Positions 35,963-47,727 are shown, numbered from the stretch's first letter. The stretch: 64,000 nt of DNA from Tetracladium setigerum (GCA_031472005.1 PZJY01000008.1:806001-870000), one strand, 5' to 3'. The notes: generated from the sequence alone by a model not told the origin. A program made the numbers and translations.

Positions 35963-37119
35963 TTAAAAGTTCCCGGTAAAGGCATGCACCTTCTCTAAAT
36001 GCCGGCTAAAATTATCTCTCCTCGGAATTCCACCGGCCGCTCCTCCGCCCTTGGCATATTTGCAGCCTTCAAAGAAGCAAAAGTAAGACGTCATCCTTTG
36101 GTGTCGTGCGTTTTGATGCTTATCAAGGTCTTTCTTGTAAGCAAAGCCCTTTCCACACTTGGGAAAGTGACATTTGTGCGGTTTGGTGTGAGATTTCTGA
36201 TGTTTACTGATAAATGTGTGAGTAGGGAAGGGACAGAAGAGAAGGGGGGGGAGAGATGAGTCAATCTTACTTGTATTCCCATTTTCTCTCAAAGGTTTTG
36301 TTGCAGCTTGGGTGCTGGCAGTGAAGAAGTGAGGGGGAGATAGGAGAGTTTGGTGTGATGGATCTTGGTGAGACTGAGGTTGATGAGGGTGAGGTGTCAC
36401 CAGGGGAAGAGTACTCTGATGAATCCTGGGGTGGTGGTGATAGTGGTGCTGGTGATATTGGAATGGTGGATTGAGGTATGGTGGTATATATTATTTCGTT
36501 GCTGTCAACTAGCCAGAACTTTGTATGACGCCTGTTAGCATACAATGCAAAAGTCTCCATTTGGAGTGGAGGCACTCTTACTGCGTCATTGTTTTCTAGG
36601 TATTGCAGGCCATCTAAACTGTGTACACTTGGTACATCTAGCTCAGAAGTAAAGTCAATTATGGGATATTTATCGGCGTCCGAGCAAGGTAGCTCAGAAA
36701 TTGTGGTGGTAGTCTTTGGCTCAAAGTTGTTGATTTGCGATTTAGGAAGAACCAAATCTCGGGGATCCACAAACTGACACGGAGTATCTTGAGAGTTGTT
36801 CTGAAAGAATGGATGGCTGTGGCCGAGGATTTTTCAAGCTGCTGCAGGATCTCCGCCGACGGTGAGGCGGAGGCCTGCTCGTGATGGGGATCTGTTTCAC
36901 ACAGATACGACGCCAACGACAGATATCGTGATAAGCGATGATCAGACGGCGTAACTGCAGTCGATGGGCGAGAGAAGGGGCACCGAGATGCTTCTCGAGC
37001 GACTTTTGAAGGCTTTCAAGCTGCTTTTGAAGCCTCTTGATGGCGCCGGGATAGGCGTCGACACAGCTGAACTTGAGGAGGGCGAGAAGACAGGTGATGT
37101 TCTCGAAGATGTCAGACAT
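35963..37119 (-). CDS. C2H2 zinc-finger protein (two apparent frameshifts)
   Basis: Coding from ATG 37119 (MSDIFENITCLLALLKF), intron 36270-36207, stop at 35963; 364 residues with two bases restored. The N-terminal 80 residues are a helical segment (IKRLQKQLESLQKSLEKHL) like the NACHT-associated or fungal N-terminal helical modules. Then comes an acidic, Ser/Pro-rich linker. The C-terminal third has three C2H2 fingers: CQHPSCNKTFERKWEYNKHQ...H, split by the intron; CHFPKCGKGFAYKKDLDKHQ...H; and a longer, irregular third finger starting CFFEGCKYAKGG and ending NFSRHLEKVH. Frames break at GGGG 36886-36889 and TTTTT 36830-36834, each losing one base. It is probably a DNA-binding regulator, target unknown. 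Confidence 0.8.
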
Positions 37120-38480
37120 CCTAGGTATCCTCTGAGGGATCCTTTCATGCGATGGGGGGGAAGTTGTGGTTTGTGTCACAGAGAATGTGCACAGATGAGG
37201 TGGAAGTTGAGAGCTCAAATAGAGAGAGAGAGAGGGAGGTCGTGGAGAGGGAGAGGCAGCCTCGCTCATCAGGGGCAGTCGGAGAGGCAGATTCGGCCCA
37301 CGGTGGGGATTGGGAGGCCTCAATTTTAACCCAATCAGATTGGAGACGGGGTCAGAAAAGTGGGGTGGGACATCAAAAGCCTCACGTGTCGCGCTTGGCC
37401 CGATTCAGTTTGTGTTGGGAGGCCTCATCAGTTGGGGGGATCGGCACACAACACATCACAGCATAACACAACAACATGACAGAACAGCATAGGTACATCG
37501 GTAGGTACAGTAGGTAGATATCGCCTCGACTTTGCCTCGTCGAATGAATCGGATTTCTCGTGAGTCTCGTGGCAGTCTTTCTTGACATGATGGGCAAGCC
37601 TGCTTTTTGTTTACTGGAATGAAGCAACGCCACTGTGGAATCAATGCTGCCCAGTGTGGTGGTCAAGTCCGGATTCCTGTGGATTTCAATTCTGGCCTCA
37701 CACACAGTCTCTCTCTCAACCTCAGAAATCATGAAGTCGCAGACAGTGAGTTCGTTCTGGTCTCCCATCTCAAACATGATTCGTGCTGATGACAAGTATA
37801 GAAACCGAGTGGTCAGCTGCAGAGAATCGTTGTGTTTGTTGTGGTTGTGGCCGAAGTGACAGAAAACCAAAGATTTCCGTCTGTTGAAATTACAATCCAT
37901 GTCACGAAATCACCAAAAACAATGGAAAACTTCAAGCTTTGGAGGCAAGAAAGACTTAATTCAATCTGAGTTGAACCTTGGCTTCCTCAAGTACCGTGCA
38001 CCAACTGATTCGTCCAAGAATCCAAATCTACAAGTGCTTCTTCTACTAGCCTACTTCCCTCTCCCACCCAAACCCAACGACCTTCCTTCGCTTAAACCCA
38101 ACCACATCCAGTCCAATCCACGTTTCGTCTGATATCTTGATATCTTTCTTTACTTTAAGCGTGGGAAGAGCTTTACAGTTGGAACCGTCAAGTCTTCCAG
38201 TAAATCTAGTGGTCGGAGAAAATGGCCGCCTATGATATCGCGCCAACGCCGACTCAGGGTGGTCCGTCTCGATTAACTTACCAATTTTGGAATGGCCGTC
38301 AATCTACAGTCCCACACCCCGGAAAATCTGGTAAAGTTCTTGCTATCAATGTGCATAAAAAAAAGATCTCTGTGGCCTCTCTCTAAATCTCACTCCCTAG
38401 AAATTTACATCCATAAATAGATCCATATCTTGTCTTTATCGCGAAATTAACACCAGGCTGCATCGGTCCTAAAATCAACA
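37120..38480. promoter_or_regulatory. divergent upstream region, zinc-finger gene / SET gene
   Basis: About 1.36 kb between two divergent genes. A 54-codon frame at 38222-38386 starts in AAAATGGC but has no recognisable family. GGTAGGTA-type hexamers cluster at 37488-37517. GA-rich tract at 37218-37234. Confidence 0.4.
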
Positions 38481-39514
38481 ATGGCTCCTCTCACACCCGA
38501 ATCAGCACAATCCAAAAATGGGGATGCAAATGCCACTACCCCTCCAAGCACAGTATCAACATCAACACCTCCTCTCTACAAAATCGCCCCCGTCCCAGGA
38601 AAAGGCAAATCACTCATCGCGCTCCAAAGCATCACTCCGGGGACACTCATCCTAAGCGAAACCCCCCTCATAACAACCTCCGTCATCCAATCCGGCACAA
38701 CAATCGAATCAGACCTCGCGCGCGCCCTCCGCGCCCTCCCCAAAGCCTCGCAACGAGCCTTCCTCTCCCTCCACAACAACTACCCAGGCCAAGGCACCCC
38801 CCTCCAAAACATCATCCGCTCCAACGGCTACCCCCTCGGCGCCTCTAGCGACGTCGGCGGCGTCTTCGAGAACATCTCTCGCATCAATCACTCCTGCCTC
38901 CCCAACGCCGTGCACACCTGGAACGTCGCACGTGGTCAAGAAACCGTCTACGCCGTTCGCGAGATCAAAGAAGGTGAAGAAGTCACTCTGAGCTATCTCG
39001 CTGGCGGCCCTTCAGCCACAAGAAAGGAATTACTCAAGAATAACTTCGGCTTTGAATGTCGTTGTGAGCTATGCTCTCTCCCTCCCACCCTCCTCAAAGC
39101 GTCCGATGCGCGCTTAATACGCGCGGCTAACCTCGATGCGACGATTGGGGATAGTCAAACTGTCAAGAACTCACCCGGGAAGGTTCTGAAGAATTGTAGA
39201 TCTCTCAAAGATATCTTCGAGCAGGAGGGCGTGAGGGATGATCGGCTGAGTCGTCTGTGGTATGATTGTTTCCAGGTGTGCAATTTTCATGGCGATGAGG
39301 CGCGTGCCAGCGTGTTTTTGGGGAGGTATTGTGATGCGAAGAGGATTTCGGCTGGGGTGGATGGGACGGATGTGAAAGAGATGGAGGGGTTTGTGGGGGA
39401 GCCGGCGAAACATGATAGTTTTGGATTGAGAACTGGGTGGAAGAGTAAGGTTGGGGATGTGCCGAAGGGTTGGGGAAGGTGGAGTTTGAGAAGTGGCTTT
39501 GGAGAGAGTCGTAG
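38481..39514 (+). CDS. SET-domain protein (apparent frameshift close to the C-terminus)
   Basis: Starts at 38481 after AACA and encodes 344 residues with one base restored, without introns. The SET core is split as usual: KGKSLIALQSITPGTLILSE at the start, NHSCLPNAVHTWN, EIKEGEEVTLSYL, then the post-SET cysteines FGFECRCELC. This is the SMYD/Set5-like class, which methylates lysines on histones or other proteins. The frame breaks at GGGG 39472-39475. Adding one base changes a hydrophobic 60-residue run-on into GWGKVEFEKWLWRES and stops at 39512-39514, which looks like the true end. As written, the frame runs on to 39704 with a non-conserved tail. No MYND zinc finger is visible. Confidence 0.88.
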
Positions 39515-40502
39515 GCATTTGGAGAGATCCTTGTTCCTCGGGTTGGATTTGTTTTTTTCGTTTTGGGTATCGATTCTGGAATACACGATACTCTCTTCCT
39601 TGGGAAGAAAGGGAGAAAAAAACAATGGAGTTGGGAGTCTTTTCGACAGCGAAGTTTCTTGGTATATTCTATCTGTCTACTCTTTCGGCAGAAGGCCGGG
39701 TTGATTTAGAACGTTAGGTAAGGTAGGTAGGTTGGGGAATTATATAAATCTTACATATAACCTTTATATCTATTGTCTATCTATATTAAAGAAAGCAATA
39801 AACAAATACACATTCCGGTGACTCCTATCCACTCTAGATCCCATCCCATCATGCAGTGAGCTTTTCTATTCCATCCATTTCCGTCTATACCCATCCGTCT
39901 TTAATAAAAACCCCATCTATCATACGCCGAGTCGCCAACGCAAAAAAGTTCAAACCAAACCGCGACTCCAGAGTTCCCTTGCGCCTATTCATCCATCTAT
40001 ACCCATCCATCTATAACCATTCATCTATACCCATCCATCTATACCCATTTGAATCCATCCATCTATCCTATCAATTCCAAAACCATATAATCAACGCTTG
40101 CTTTTTGTTTCCTGTTCTTGATCCCAAGAACCTCTCTTCCCATCAACTGAAACGCCGCAGTTGAGCCCCAAATAAATCTCTCGACGCTGCTTGTTCCTTG
40201 TCAGGGTGTCTACCCTTTCAGATGAAGCCTCTCCGATGAAGGATAGTCTCGAGAGAAGTTGCTGTGGTTGGTTGGGTGTGTGGTGTTGGGTACCTATTGA
40301 ACTTCCCCTCTTTCATTCGAGATCGCCTTCCTTCCGCGACCCAAAAATCCCACAAACTTTTATAGTCCAATAACATCTGCATAATCCAACACCTTTTCAT
40401 ACACACCCCAACATCCAAATAAAAAACCCCTGCCCTATCGTAACCAACAACAACAACAATTACATCTCTTCTCTCTCTTTCTCAAGCAAAATCTTTTCTT
40501 TC
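39515..40502. other. intergenic with imperfect minisatellite
   Basis: 3' region of the SET gene and 3' region of the small protein gene. An imperfect array of CATCTATACCCATC units spans about 39988-40067. AGGTAGGT motifs at 39717-39732. No gene seen. Confidence 0.5.
39986..40070 (+). repeat. imperfect tandem repeat, CCATCTATACCCAT unit
   Basis: Five to six imperfect copies of a 14-16 base unit (CATCTATACCCATC and variants with CATTCATC). Intergenic. Confidence 0.8.
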
Positions 40503-40685
40503 TCAAACAAGTTTCAAAGGTCCATCTCCCGTCTCTTTCTGATGCTCCATATATGCGAGAAGGAGAACATCGTATAGATTGGCGTGACCGACGAGTTTGC
40601 GGAGGTTGTGTTGATCGGCGCGCGCTTCGGTGAGGAGCTTTTGGCGCGCTACTTTGGCGATGGTGTAGATTTGTGAGACTGCCAT
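40503..40685 (-). CDS. small 60-residue protein
   Basis: ATG 40685, stop 40503, no intron. The frame begins MAVSQIYTIAKVARQKLLTE and continues with RADQHNLRKLVGHANLYDVL and LLAYMEHQKE. The regular hydrophobic spacing predicts two amphipathic helices. It has a protein-like composition with no low complexity, a long AT-poor leader with GTTGATGTGG repeats upstream, and an ACAA-rich stretch after the stop. I recall similar short ascomycete proteins but cannot name a family. The start is the first ATG in frame. It could be a random frame, but the composition is clearly better than that of neighbouring frames. Confidence 0.6.
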   Translation of the reverse strand: MAVSQIYTIAKVARQKLLTEARADQHNLRKLVGHANLYDVLLLAYMEHQKETGDGPLKLV

Positions 40686-43494
40686 TTTTTGAAAAATTTG
40701 AGGACGAGGTAGAAGGTGGTGGAAGGGTTCGGTTGGTGGGGTTTGATGGGGTTGGTAGAGGTTTGATACGGTTGATGTGGTTGGTTGATGTGGTTGATGT
40801 GGTTGGTTTGTGCGTGGGTGTAGTGAGTACTTGAGTGAGATGAATGTGCGTGCGTTGATGAGTTTAGGTAAGATGTTATGTGATGTTGTGCGAAGTGTAT
40901 GTATCAGATAAAAAAGTTGATCGAGGAGGTGAGTGAGGATGTTTTGGCTGATGATGAGATATCGAGAAAAAAAAATCTATTCCGTCGATTGATCCATCCT
41001 ATATATCTTCCACACCTCTCTCCTCCCTCCTTACCTTTAACATCAGAGACATCAGATAACGGGAGCACGTCGTATCGTATCGCATCCTGCAGCCATCCAT
41101 GATCCATCCATGCCATGAACCACATCATATCGCTCAGCACAGACCGATTATGATGCATATCCAAAAACCACAACAAAGCAACGCATAGGTATGAAAGAGA
41201 CCGAGCTCAGACTAAGAGAGACACTTGAGCCGGGCTGTATCCACCCTATCGCCGGCACATACGGTACATACAGAGTACCACTTTACGAAGATGTGTGCGG
41301 AAAGTGAACGACGTGAATGGATGATGCACTGGGTGGATCAAATGATGCTTTGGGCTGACTGCGCAGGAAGAAAAGATGTGGATTACTATGTGGATTATTA
41401 CAGCACGTTCTTGGAATTCAACTGGTTGGTTGGTTCGTAGACCGGTGGTGGTGGTACCGTGCTGGGTGCTACCCCGGATTACTCTGTGTGAATAAGCATT
41501 GCGCTTGCAGAGCTCGGAGGTGTGTATGACGAGTTGGGAAGGCTTCTGGAAGGAATTCTATGCCGCGAGAGAGAGAGAAGAGTGAGCTTGTTTTTTGAGG
41601 GCTGTGGAAGTACCGGAGGAAAGATCGAGATGTGATGATGATGGAGTTGAAGGGAGATAATGAACGGAAATAGGAAATTTGGCAACGGGAGAGATTAGAA
41701 CAGTGGTTTTATGAATAAGCGAAAAAACAAAAACGAGATATTTCAAACATGTAAACCAATACACAGCGACGAAATAATTGCAATAATCGCGAGATTCTAA
41801 GAAGAAACAAAGGAACATGATATCCCGCGCCTGTTCAGGAAGTTTGATAATGCACTCGCAGCATACATGCCGAAGTGACAACTTCAACTGCAGATAGGCA
41901 AAGCACACACAACCAACAACACACTTGTGAAAGTATGATTTTACCCAATGTAACCCTAACGCACAACACAAGCTCAACCAGCTTCACCGCCAGTCTGTAT
42001 TGTATCGTATCTACGAGCCAATCAGACAGCATCCGAACCCGAAAAGACGTTTCGTCCAAAACAGGGTATTGCTCGAAGTTGTTGAGATCGAGATCGGTCA
42101 CGTGGTCAGGTATTGACGGAGGTTGTGCTGAATTTGTATGTATCTCTCCTCTCCCGTTGATAGCCATGGATATCGAAGGATAACTTACGTAGGTAGATAT
42201 GGACAGGCGAGCTCCGTTGTGTATTGAATGTACATAGGTACGTGCTGTTGATTTCAAGTGTCGCAATAATCCACTCTATATGATGAGTAACCTCCGTGGA
42301 AGGTATCCATCTCCGCTTCACCAACCATCCTACTACACCCGAAATGACGATGGAGCCGTTGAAACGTGAAGAGATTTTCATCAGGAAATCATAGTGGATA
42401 TATCTCATCAAAGAATGACGCTCACAGAGAATGTGTTGAGTTAGGGCTGAAAAGAGCTTTTGTTGATGATGGAGAGAGGACTTTGAATCAAGGGCGTGTA
42501 CGAGAAGATGTGAAATTCATGGTGTGCTAGACATCCGGCCTGTGATTGGCAGAGAGGGCTTCGCCAAGCATCCTAATGATCTGGAGTCTGTCACTTTTTT
42601 TCTTATATCTAAACAACCAAACACACCCAAAGTGTTCGATTCATCAATTTCTGCTTGCATTCTTCCTTCGAAATTGTGCCCATCTCAACATCGACTGCAT
42701 ACCCCCCCCCTCAAAAAGAGAAAAAACCAATACTTCGAATGCCAGAACGTTCGCTTGCCACCTTTTCGCATTCGCATGTCAATATAGGTAGTCTCTATAT
42801 TTTTCTTTTCCTCCCATTTGGAAAAGGACTAATTCGAGATATGTCTCTCGGTGTTGGATGATTAAAGAGATTCATTTGCAGATTTCTCGGTAGGAAAAAG
42901 TCTTCTCTCCTTCAAGGAAGAAACAGCCCGTTCTGATGAGCACTGCGTCACAAGTGCGCGGAAGATTTTCTATTTCTCCATGTTATAGTCTAACTTGCCA
43001 TCGTATCTATTTCCATACGTTTTGTAAGAAGGTTGGGAAAGCTTTTCGACAGGACGACACTTCGGAGCTAGGTAAACAACCTGGAATCTAACCAATCCTT
43101 GCGTTGCGTTACCCCTTGACCCGTTTGTCAGGTAGATAGAGGGGATCTCGATTTAAGCGAGGTGAGGAGGAGGGGAGGTAACACAACTCCTCAAAAAGTT
43201 TTACTAGAAGACGTCCGATAGAAAAGATTATTTGATAGGTAGTCTAACTCACACATAGATACAATTCTCATAACCAATAGATAACGAAATCAACTCAATG
43301 TCGCAATATCAAAAGTGGGGTCTTGCAGCAACCATCAACAGCCACGCGAAGCAAACAGCAGGCCAGGTCGCGAAGTCCCGTGAGTCACGATCACAATTCT
43401 ACCAAATATAAAACTCACAAACAATTTTTCAAAACAGATATCAACATTCTGCTCTCAATCTGAACCATTTTTCTCAATTATTACGACAGAAAAC
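40686..43494. other. 2.8-kb intergenic region, no gene supported
   Basis: GTTGATGTGGTTG repeats lie at about 40757-40812 in the promoter of the small gene. Frames at 41225-41440 (plus) and 41558-42266 (minus) have no start context or family resemblance. Runs: eight C at about 42706. TAGGTA hexamers at 42189-42242. A leader for the N-acetyltransferase gene begins somewhere after 43240. Confidence 0.45.
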
Positions 43495-44581
43495 ATGGCA
43501 TCAGCATACACCCTCGACCAACTAACCCAATGGGAGGCCTACGTCGGTCTCCCCAAAAAGTACCAGCACACCTCGCACCCACCCCTCGACATCGCCTACC
43601 TCAGCGCACTCCATCTCCATCAAATCGCAGCCGTTCCCTACGAAAATCTCGACCTGCATTATTCGCACCACCGCTCTATCTCGCTCGATCCCCAGGCGCA
43701 ATTCCAGAAGATTGTGGGGAATGCCCAGGGACGAGGAGGTTATTGTATGGAGGGGAATTTACTCTATAATAACATATTGAAGGCAGCGGGGTTTAGTGTT
43801 TATACTGCGGGTGTGAGGATTAGACCGAGAGTTGATGGGGTGCCAGAGGGAAAGTTGTATACTGGTTGGTATGTAAAATTGAATGGAATTGAATCTGTTT
43901 TTCGAGGGGAGTTTTTGAGTTACTCGAGTATGATAAGTATACTTGAAATGATGGAAAGTTAATCAATACTTGAAAAAGGGTCCACCTCGTCAACATCATC
44001 ACCCTTCCCAACGGCCAAAAATACATGTCAGATGTAGCCTTCGGCGGCGACGGCCCAACCAAACCCCTCCCACTCATCCCAGATCTCATCAGCACCAATC
44101 TAGGATCGCAACAAGTTCGTCTCATCTACGACAATATCCCGCAGCAGACTATCTCCACGCCTAAATACTGGATCTATCAGTACCGCAACTCGGTGGAGAA
44201 GGAGTGGAATGCGTTCTATGCGTTCAGTGAGATGGAGTTCTTCATGGCGGATTTTGTGGGGATGAATCATTTCACGAGTACGTTTGGGCATTATCCGAAT
44301 ATGCAGACGACTACGGTGTTGGTAGTGAGGTTTTTGAAGGGGGTGGTTGAGGGGGAAGGTAGTAGTGGTGGTGGTGGTGACGGGGAGGAAGAGGTTGTGG
44401 GGAAGTTGATGTTGGTTAATGGAGTTGTGAAGAGGAATGATGGGGAAGAACGAGTGTGGTTAAGGTTTGTGTGAACGAGGCGGAGAGGTTGAAGGTTCTA
44501 AACGAGGATTTTGGAATGACTTTGGGAGTGGAAGAGTTTCATGCCATTACAGGATGGCACACAGAGTTGGTGGAGAAGTGA
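43495..44581 (+). CDS. arylamine N-acetyltransferase (apparent frameshift near the C-terminus)
   Basis: Exons 43495-43868 and 43979-44581, with a 110-bp intron (GTATGT donor). 325 residues with one base restored. It transfers an acyl group from acyl-CoA to arylamines or hydrazines through an acyl-Cys intermediate. The triad is visible: Cys in RGGYCMEGN, His in VHLVNIITLPNG just after the intron, Asp in MSDVAFGG. The substrate-side PYENLDLH motif lies near residue 46. A Gly/Glu-rich loop (GEGSSGGGGDGEEE) is inserted in the C-terminal domain. The frame breaks at GGGG 44442-44445. Restoring one base adds about 45 residues ending FHAITGWHTELVEK. Fungal homologues detoxify plant or microbial arylamines. 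The acyl donor (acetyl or malonyl) cannot be told. Confidence 0.92.
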
Positions 44582-45094
44582 AATTTCATGTAAGAGCTTT
44601 GATAGAAATGTGAGGAAATTTAGAGAGATAGATAGAAAAGTACGAGAACAGAAATAGAATGGATGTATTGTTGGTACAGAGTCTCACAAGTTGAACCACG
44701 AAGTTTGGAAGTAATTAGCACGTTGTATTTTGATACGACTCCACGGGACAGAGGACAAACCCGCTAATCTCGGGGCATCCCATCAAAAATCCAGGCCGCA
44801 TTTCCAGTGAGGGCTGCACAGGGCAACTGAGACATCAAGCTTGGCGTTTCTTGGAGCTGACATGACCACCTGAACGACATATCTCAACTCCAACAATCTC
44901 AGATATTGTTCACCCTCTCACCATCATACATCTCAAATCCACACCATCTATCGAGACGAACTCAACCAGTAAGTGAGAGTCGCTCATCAGAGTTCAAGTT
45001 CCAGCACCAAACGCAAATAGCAACTGCGCTACTTCACCCATCATATCAGCCAATCTATTAATCTATCCGCTCGAGTACCTATCAAACAACCAAA
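44582..45094. other. intergenic: promoter of small membrane protein gene
   Basis: No coding frame. A CA-rich leader (about 44884-45090) precedes ATG 45095. Confidence 0.4.
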
Positions 45095-45481
45095 ATGTCC
45101 ACCCATCCCTCAAAAACCAGCGAACGCACTCCCCTAATCACATCCACTACATCTAACACCTCCAACATCTCCCGCTACCACCACTACCAAGATCTTCACT
45201 CCAACCTCCAATCCATCTCCCCCGTAGCAACAGCATCCCAATCCACATGCACACTCCAACATCTCGAGCCACGCCCTACCTTCTCTGAGCTTCCAACACC
45301 GTATATTCCTGAATATGACGAAGATCGATGGATTTGCTTTCGGACGAGAGGGAGGAGGAGAGGGATGGCGTGGGCTGGGTTGGGGGTTGGAATGGTACTG
45401 GTGGGGTTGGGGTTGATGTGGGCTGTTTGGGGCGTTTGGTGGTGGGATGGGGTTGATGGGGAAGGAGTTATGTGGTGGTGA
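45095..45481 (+). CDS. small predicted one-pass membrane protein
   Basis: 128 residues, no intron, start in CCAAAATGTC. The N-terminal 85 residues are Ser/Thr-rich and polar (SERTPLITSTTSNTSN), followed by a conserved-looking PTPYIPEYDEDRWICFRTRG. One hydrophobic helix follows a basic cluster (RGRRRG, then WAGLGVGMVLVGLGLMWAV), and a short Trp-rich tail closes the protein. Topology by the positive-inside rule: N-terminus in the cytosol. I recognise no family. Given the single-base losses elsewhere in this window, the extreme C-terminus (GVMWW) may not be the real end. Confidence 0.55.
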   Translation: MSTHPSKTSERTPLITSTTSNTSNISRYHHYQDLHSNLQSISPVATASQSTCTLQHLEPRPTFSELPTPYIPEYDEDRWICFRTRGRRRGMAWAGLGVGMVLVGLGLMWAVWGVWWWDGVDGEGVMWW

Positions 45482-46215
45482 GTTTGAGGTAGTGATGGGG
45501 TGATGGGTTGTGAGAGGGTAGGGTGAGAGGTAGGTGGGGAGGAGAGAGGAGCTGGTGCTGAAGGATGGATTTTGTAGGCTTTTTTTTTTTTTTGCAGGGG
45601 ATAGGATGGGAGTAATGGAGTATGAATCGAGACAGAACTACGCAAATCCTCCAGAGGCGCCGCGAAAGAGAAGAGTTGAAAGCTAGAAAAGATGGACTTT
45701 GTGTATTTTCTTTTTTAAGGGAGCAGGATGGAAGATATGAGGTACGAATAAGGATTGAACGACGCGAATCTTGCAGAAGCGCTGCGAGAGAGAAGATTCG
45801 GAAGCTAACTTAATTCAGATTAAAAGAATAGAATTATGATTAATGTGAAATCTCCTGTGTTCGTTTAGAGGCAAATCAACGGCGTTCGATGTTTTATCTC
45901 GGGTGTCATTGCGTTCTCCAAGGACGGAGATCTTCTTGCTATGAGTAGGCGATAACAACCGTCTCATAGCTACCTCCATCTCAGTCTCGGCTATTTTCTA
46001 TCTTGAGAAAATCTACTTAGGCCATTTGGGTTGAATGCGTGAGTCTCCCCTCCCCGCGAGCAAACACTGTCGCAATGTGATCAGTGCTGTACTCGTCCAG
46101 AGCTCCCCTCCCCTACTTGGATCTGAAGATCTGGAGGTGTTGCTCCTACGCTCTATCTTTTCACTCATATTCCCCTTCATCTTCATCAAATTTTCCACCC
46201 TCTCCAAACACTTCC
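45482..46215. other. intergenic with a diverged tandem duplication
   Basis: Between the small membrane protein gene and the 3' end of the NiCoT gene. Two diverged direct copies of about 80 bases lie at about 45605-45690 and 45727-45810. No gene seen. Confidence 0.5.
45605..45810 (+). repeat. diverged direct duplication, about 122-base period
   Basis: The copies share blocks such as GAATCGAGACAGAACTACGC / GAATAAGGATTGAACGACGC, CAAATCCTCCAGAGGCGC / CGAATCTTGCAGAAGCGC and GAAAGAGAAGAGTTGAAAGCTA / GAGAGAGAAGATTCGGAAGCTA. The resemblance is clear by eye, with many substitutions. Confidence 0.7.
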
Positions 46216-47727
46216 TCAAACCAACATCCTTGCCTCAGAAACCTCAACTCTCTTCCCCTCCTCACCACCACCCTCCTCTTTCCTCTCCACCTCCCCCTCT
46301 CCAAGCATCTCAACATCCCCTTGCGGCCTCCCCCTCTCAACCCACCTCCTCCACGGCCCATAAACCAGCACACTCGCGATTCCAAAAACCACAAAAGCAC
46401 CACAGATCGCACCACCAATAACATCATAATGTTCACCAATCCCATCCACATTCTTCGCGAATTGGGTTCCCTCCTCGAAATGAGCGGCGAGACTGAGCAG
46501 TTGAATGGTGCCGATTGCGACGGCCACGAGGACGGTGATGGCGGTTAGGACAATGGAGTAGTAAAGAATTGCGATGGTGTCGCGCGCGAGGCTGGTGGAT
46601 GTGTAGAGGGTCATCATGAGGGCGCCGTCGATGGTGTCGAGGAGGCACATTCCGGCTTTGATTATTTCATAATGTCAGTATATTACTTTTTCTTTTTTCC
46701 TATACACAGTCTCTTCTCCCTTTTCAGGGTGTTTGGAGTAAACTTTACAGTGAAAAATATAAAAAGACCAAAACTCACCAGTGAACAAAACCGGAAAAAT
46801 AAGAATCAACCACAAACTCGTCCCCTTCGCCCCCTGCACACTCGCAATACCCAACACCGCGATCTCCGAAGACGTATCAAAGCCCATCCCAAACAATACG
46901 CCCAGCGGATACATTTTCCATGGTCGATCAATCAGCTTGAACACCTTCTTGAACACTCGAACGAGGAAACCGCCACCTTCGAGGTTTAGTCCGGGTGTGG
47001 CTTCTTCTTGGGAGGCTATGGTTGAGGCGGGTGTGGAGAGGATCACGCGAATGCGTTTGATGAGGACGAAGAGAATCCAGGCGTTGCCGATGCCGAGGAG
47101 GATGAGAAATGCGGCCGAGACGGAGGTGCCGATGATACCTCCTACGTTGGAGAAGGCGTCGAAGCGCTTTTCGAGGGCGCCGGCTGTGGCGGCTACTACT
47201 ATGCCTGTTTATTTGTATACAGAGTTAGTGATTGATACTCATGAACATTTTGTAATCAACAATCAATATCTTCCTCCCCTCTTCTGTTCTTTCTCAAATC
47301 ACAAAAGGTCTCGCAATTTCAGAATAAACAAGCAATATGCATATATTTGAGAAATACAAAGAGACATGAACTCTCACTCACAAGTAATAATCACAATCGT
47401 CGAATGGCCCAAACTAAAAAACGTCCCCACAGTCACCGGTCTCTGTCCCGTCGCTATCAACCTCCTCGTCATAAGATCAATAGCCGAGATATGATCCGCA
47501 TCCAACGCATGTCGAAGACCAAGCGTATACGATAAGAGAGCCGTAGAAGCAAGAGAAGTATGATAGTGGAGGACCACTCCCACTGCGGCCCAGATGATGA
47601 GGTTGATGAATATGAGTAGTGAGATGATTGCCACGGCTGGGAAGGGGAGGAAGCGGATTTGAGGGGGGAGACGTGCTGTGAAGGCTTGGAGCCAAGGGGG
47701 CTGGTGGAGGGTGAGTTTGCGACGCAT
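46216..47727 (-). CDS. NiCoT-family nickel/cobalt transporter
   Basis: Exons 47727-47382, 47204-46779 and 46655-46216 (403 residues). Introns are 177 and 123 bp with GTGAGT donors. NiCoT permeases take up Ni2+ and/or Co2+ across the plasma membrane, in fungi usually to supply urease. The signature in the second helix, LRHALDADHISAID, carries the metal-selective His/Asp residues. Further signatures are FFSLGHSTIVI, GMGFDTSSEIAVLG and GMCLLDTIDGALM. About eight membrane helices are apparent. The cytoplasmic tail is Gly/Glu-rich. ATG 47727 (MRRKLTLHQPPWL) is the first in frame. An upstream TC repeat would extend the frame only with non-ATG codons. The gene is intact. Confidence 0.93.

Noticed and set aside
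38222..38386. 54-codon frame with good start context
   Set aside because: Starts in AAAATGGC but is short, has no recognised motif and lies in the SET gene promoter. Conservation data would be needed.
39986..40070. CRISPR-like array
   Set aside because: The repeat has no spacers; it is a simple imperfect minisatellite in a eukaryotic genome.
41558..42266. overlapping minus-strand frames of 139 and 143 codons
   Set aside because: Low protein-like character and no consistent splice joins. Possible transcript but no coding support.
16509..44581. pseudogenes from mutation or RIP
   Set aside because: No in-frame C-to-T stop codons typical of RIP and no AT-rich decay. The only defects are single-base losses at short runs.
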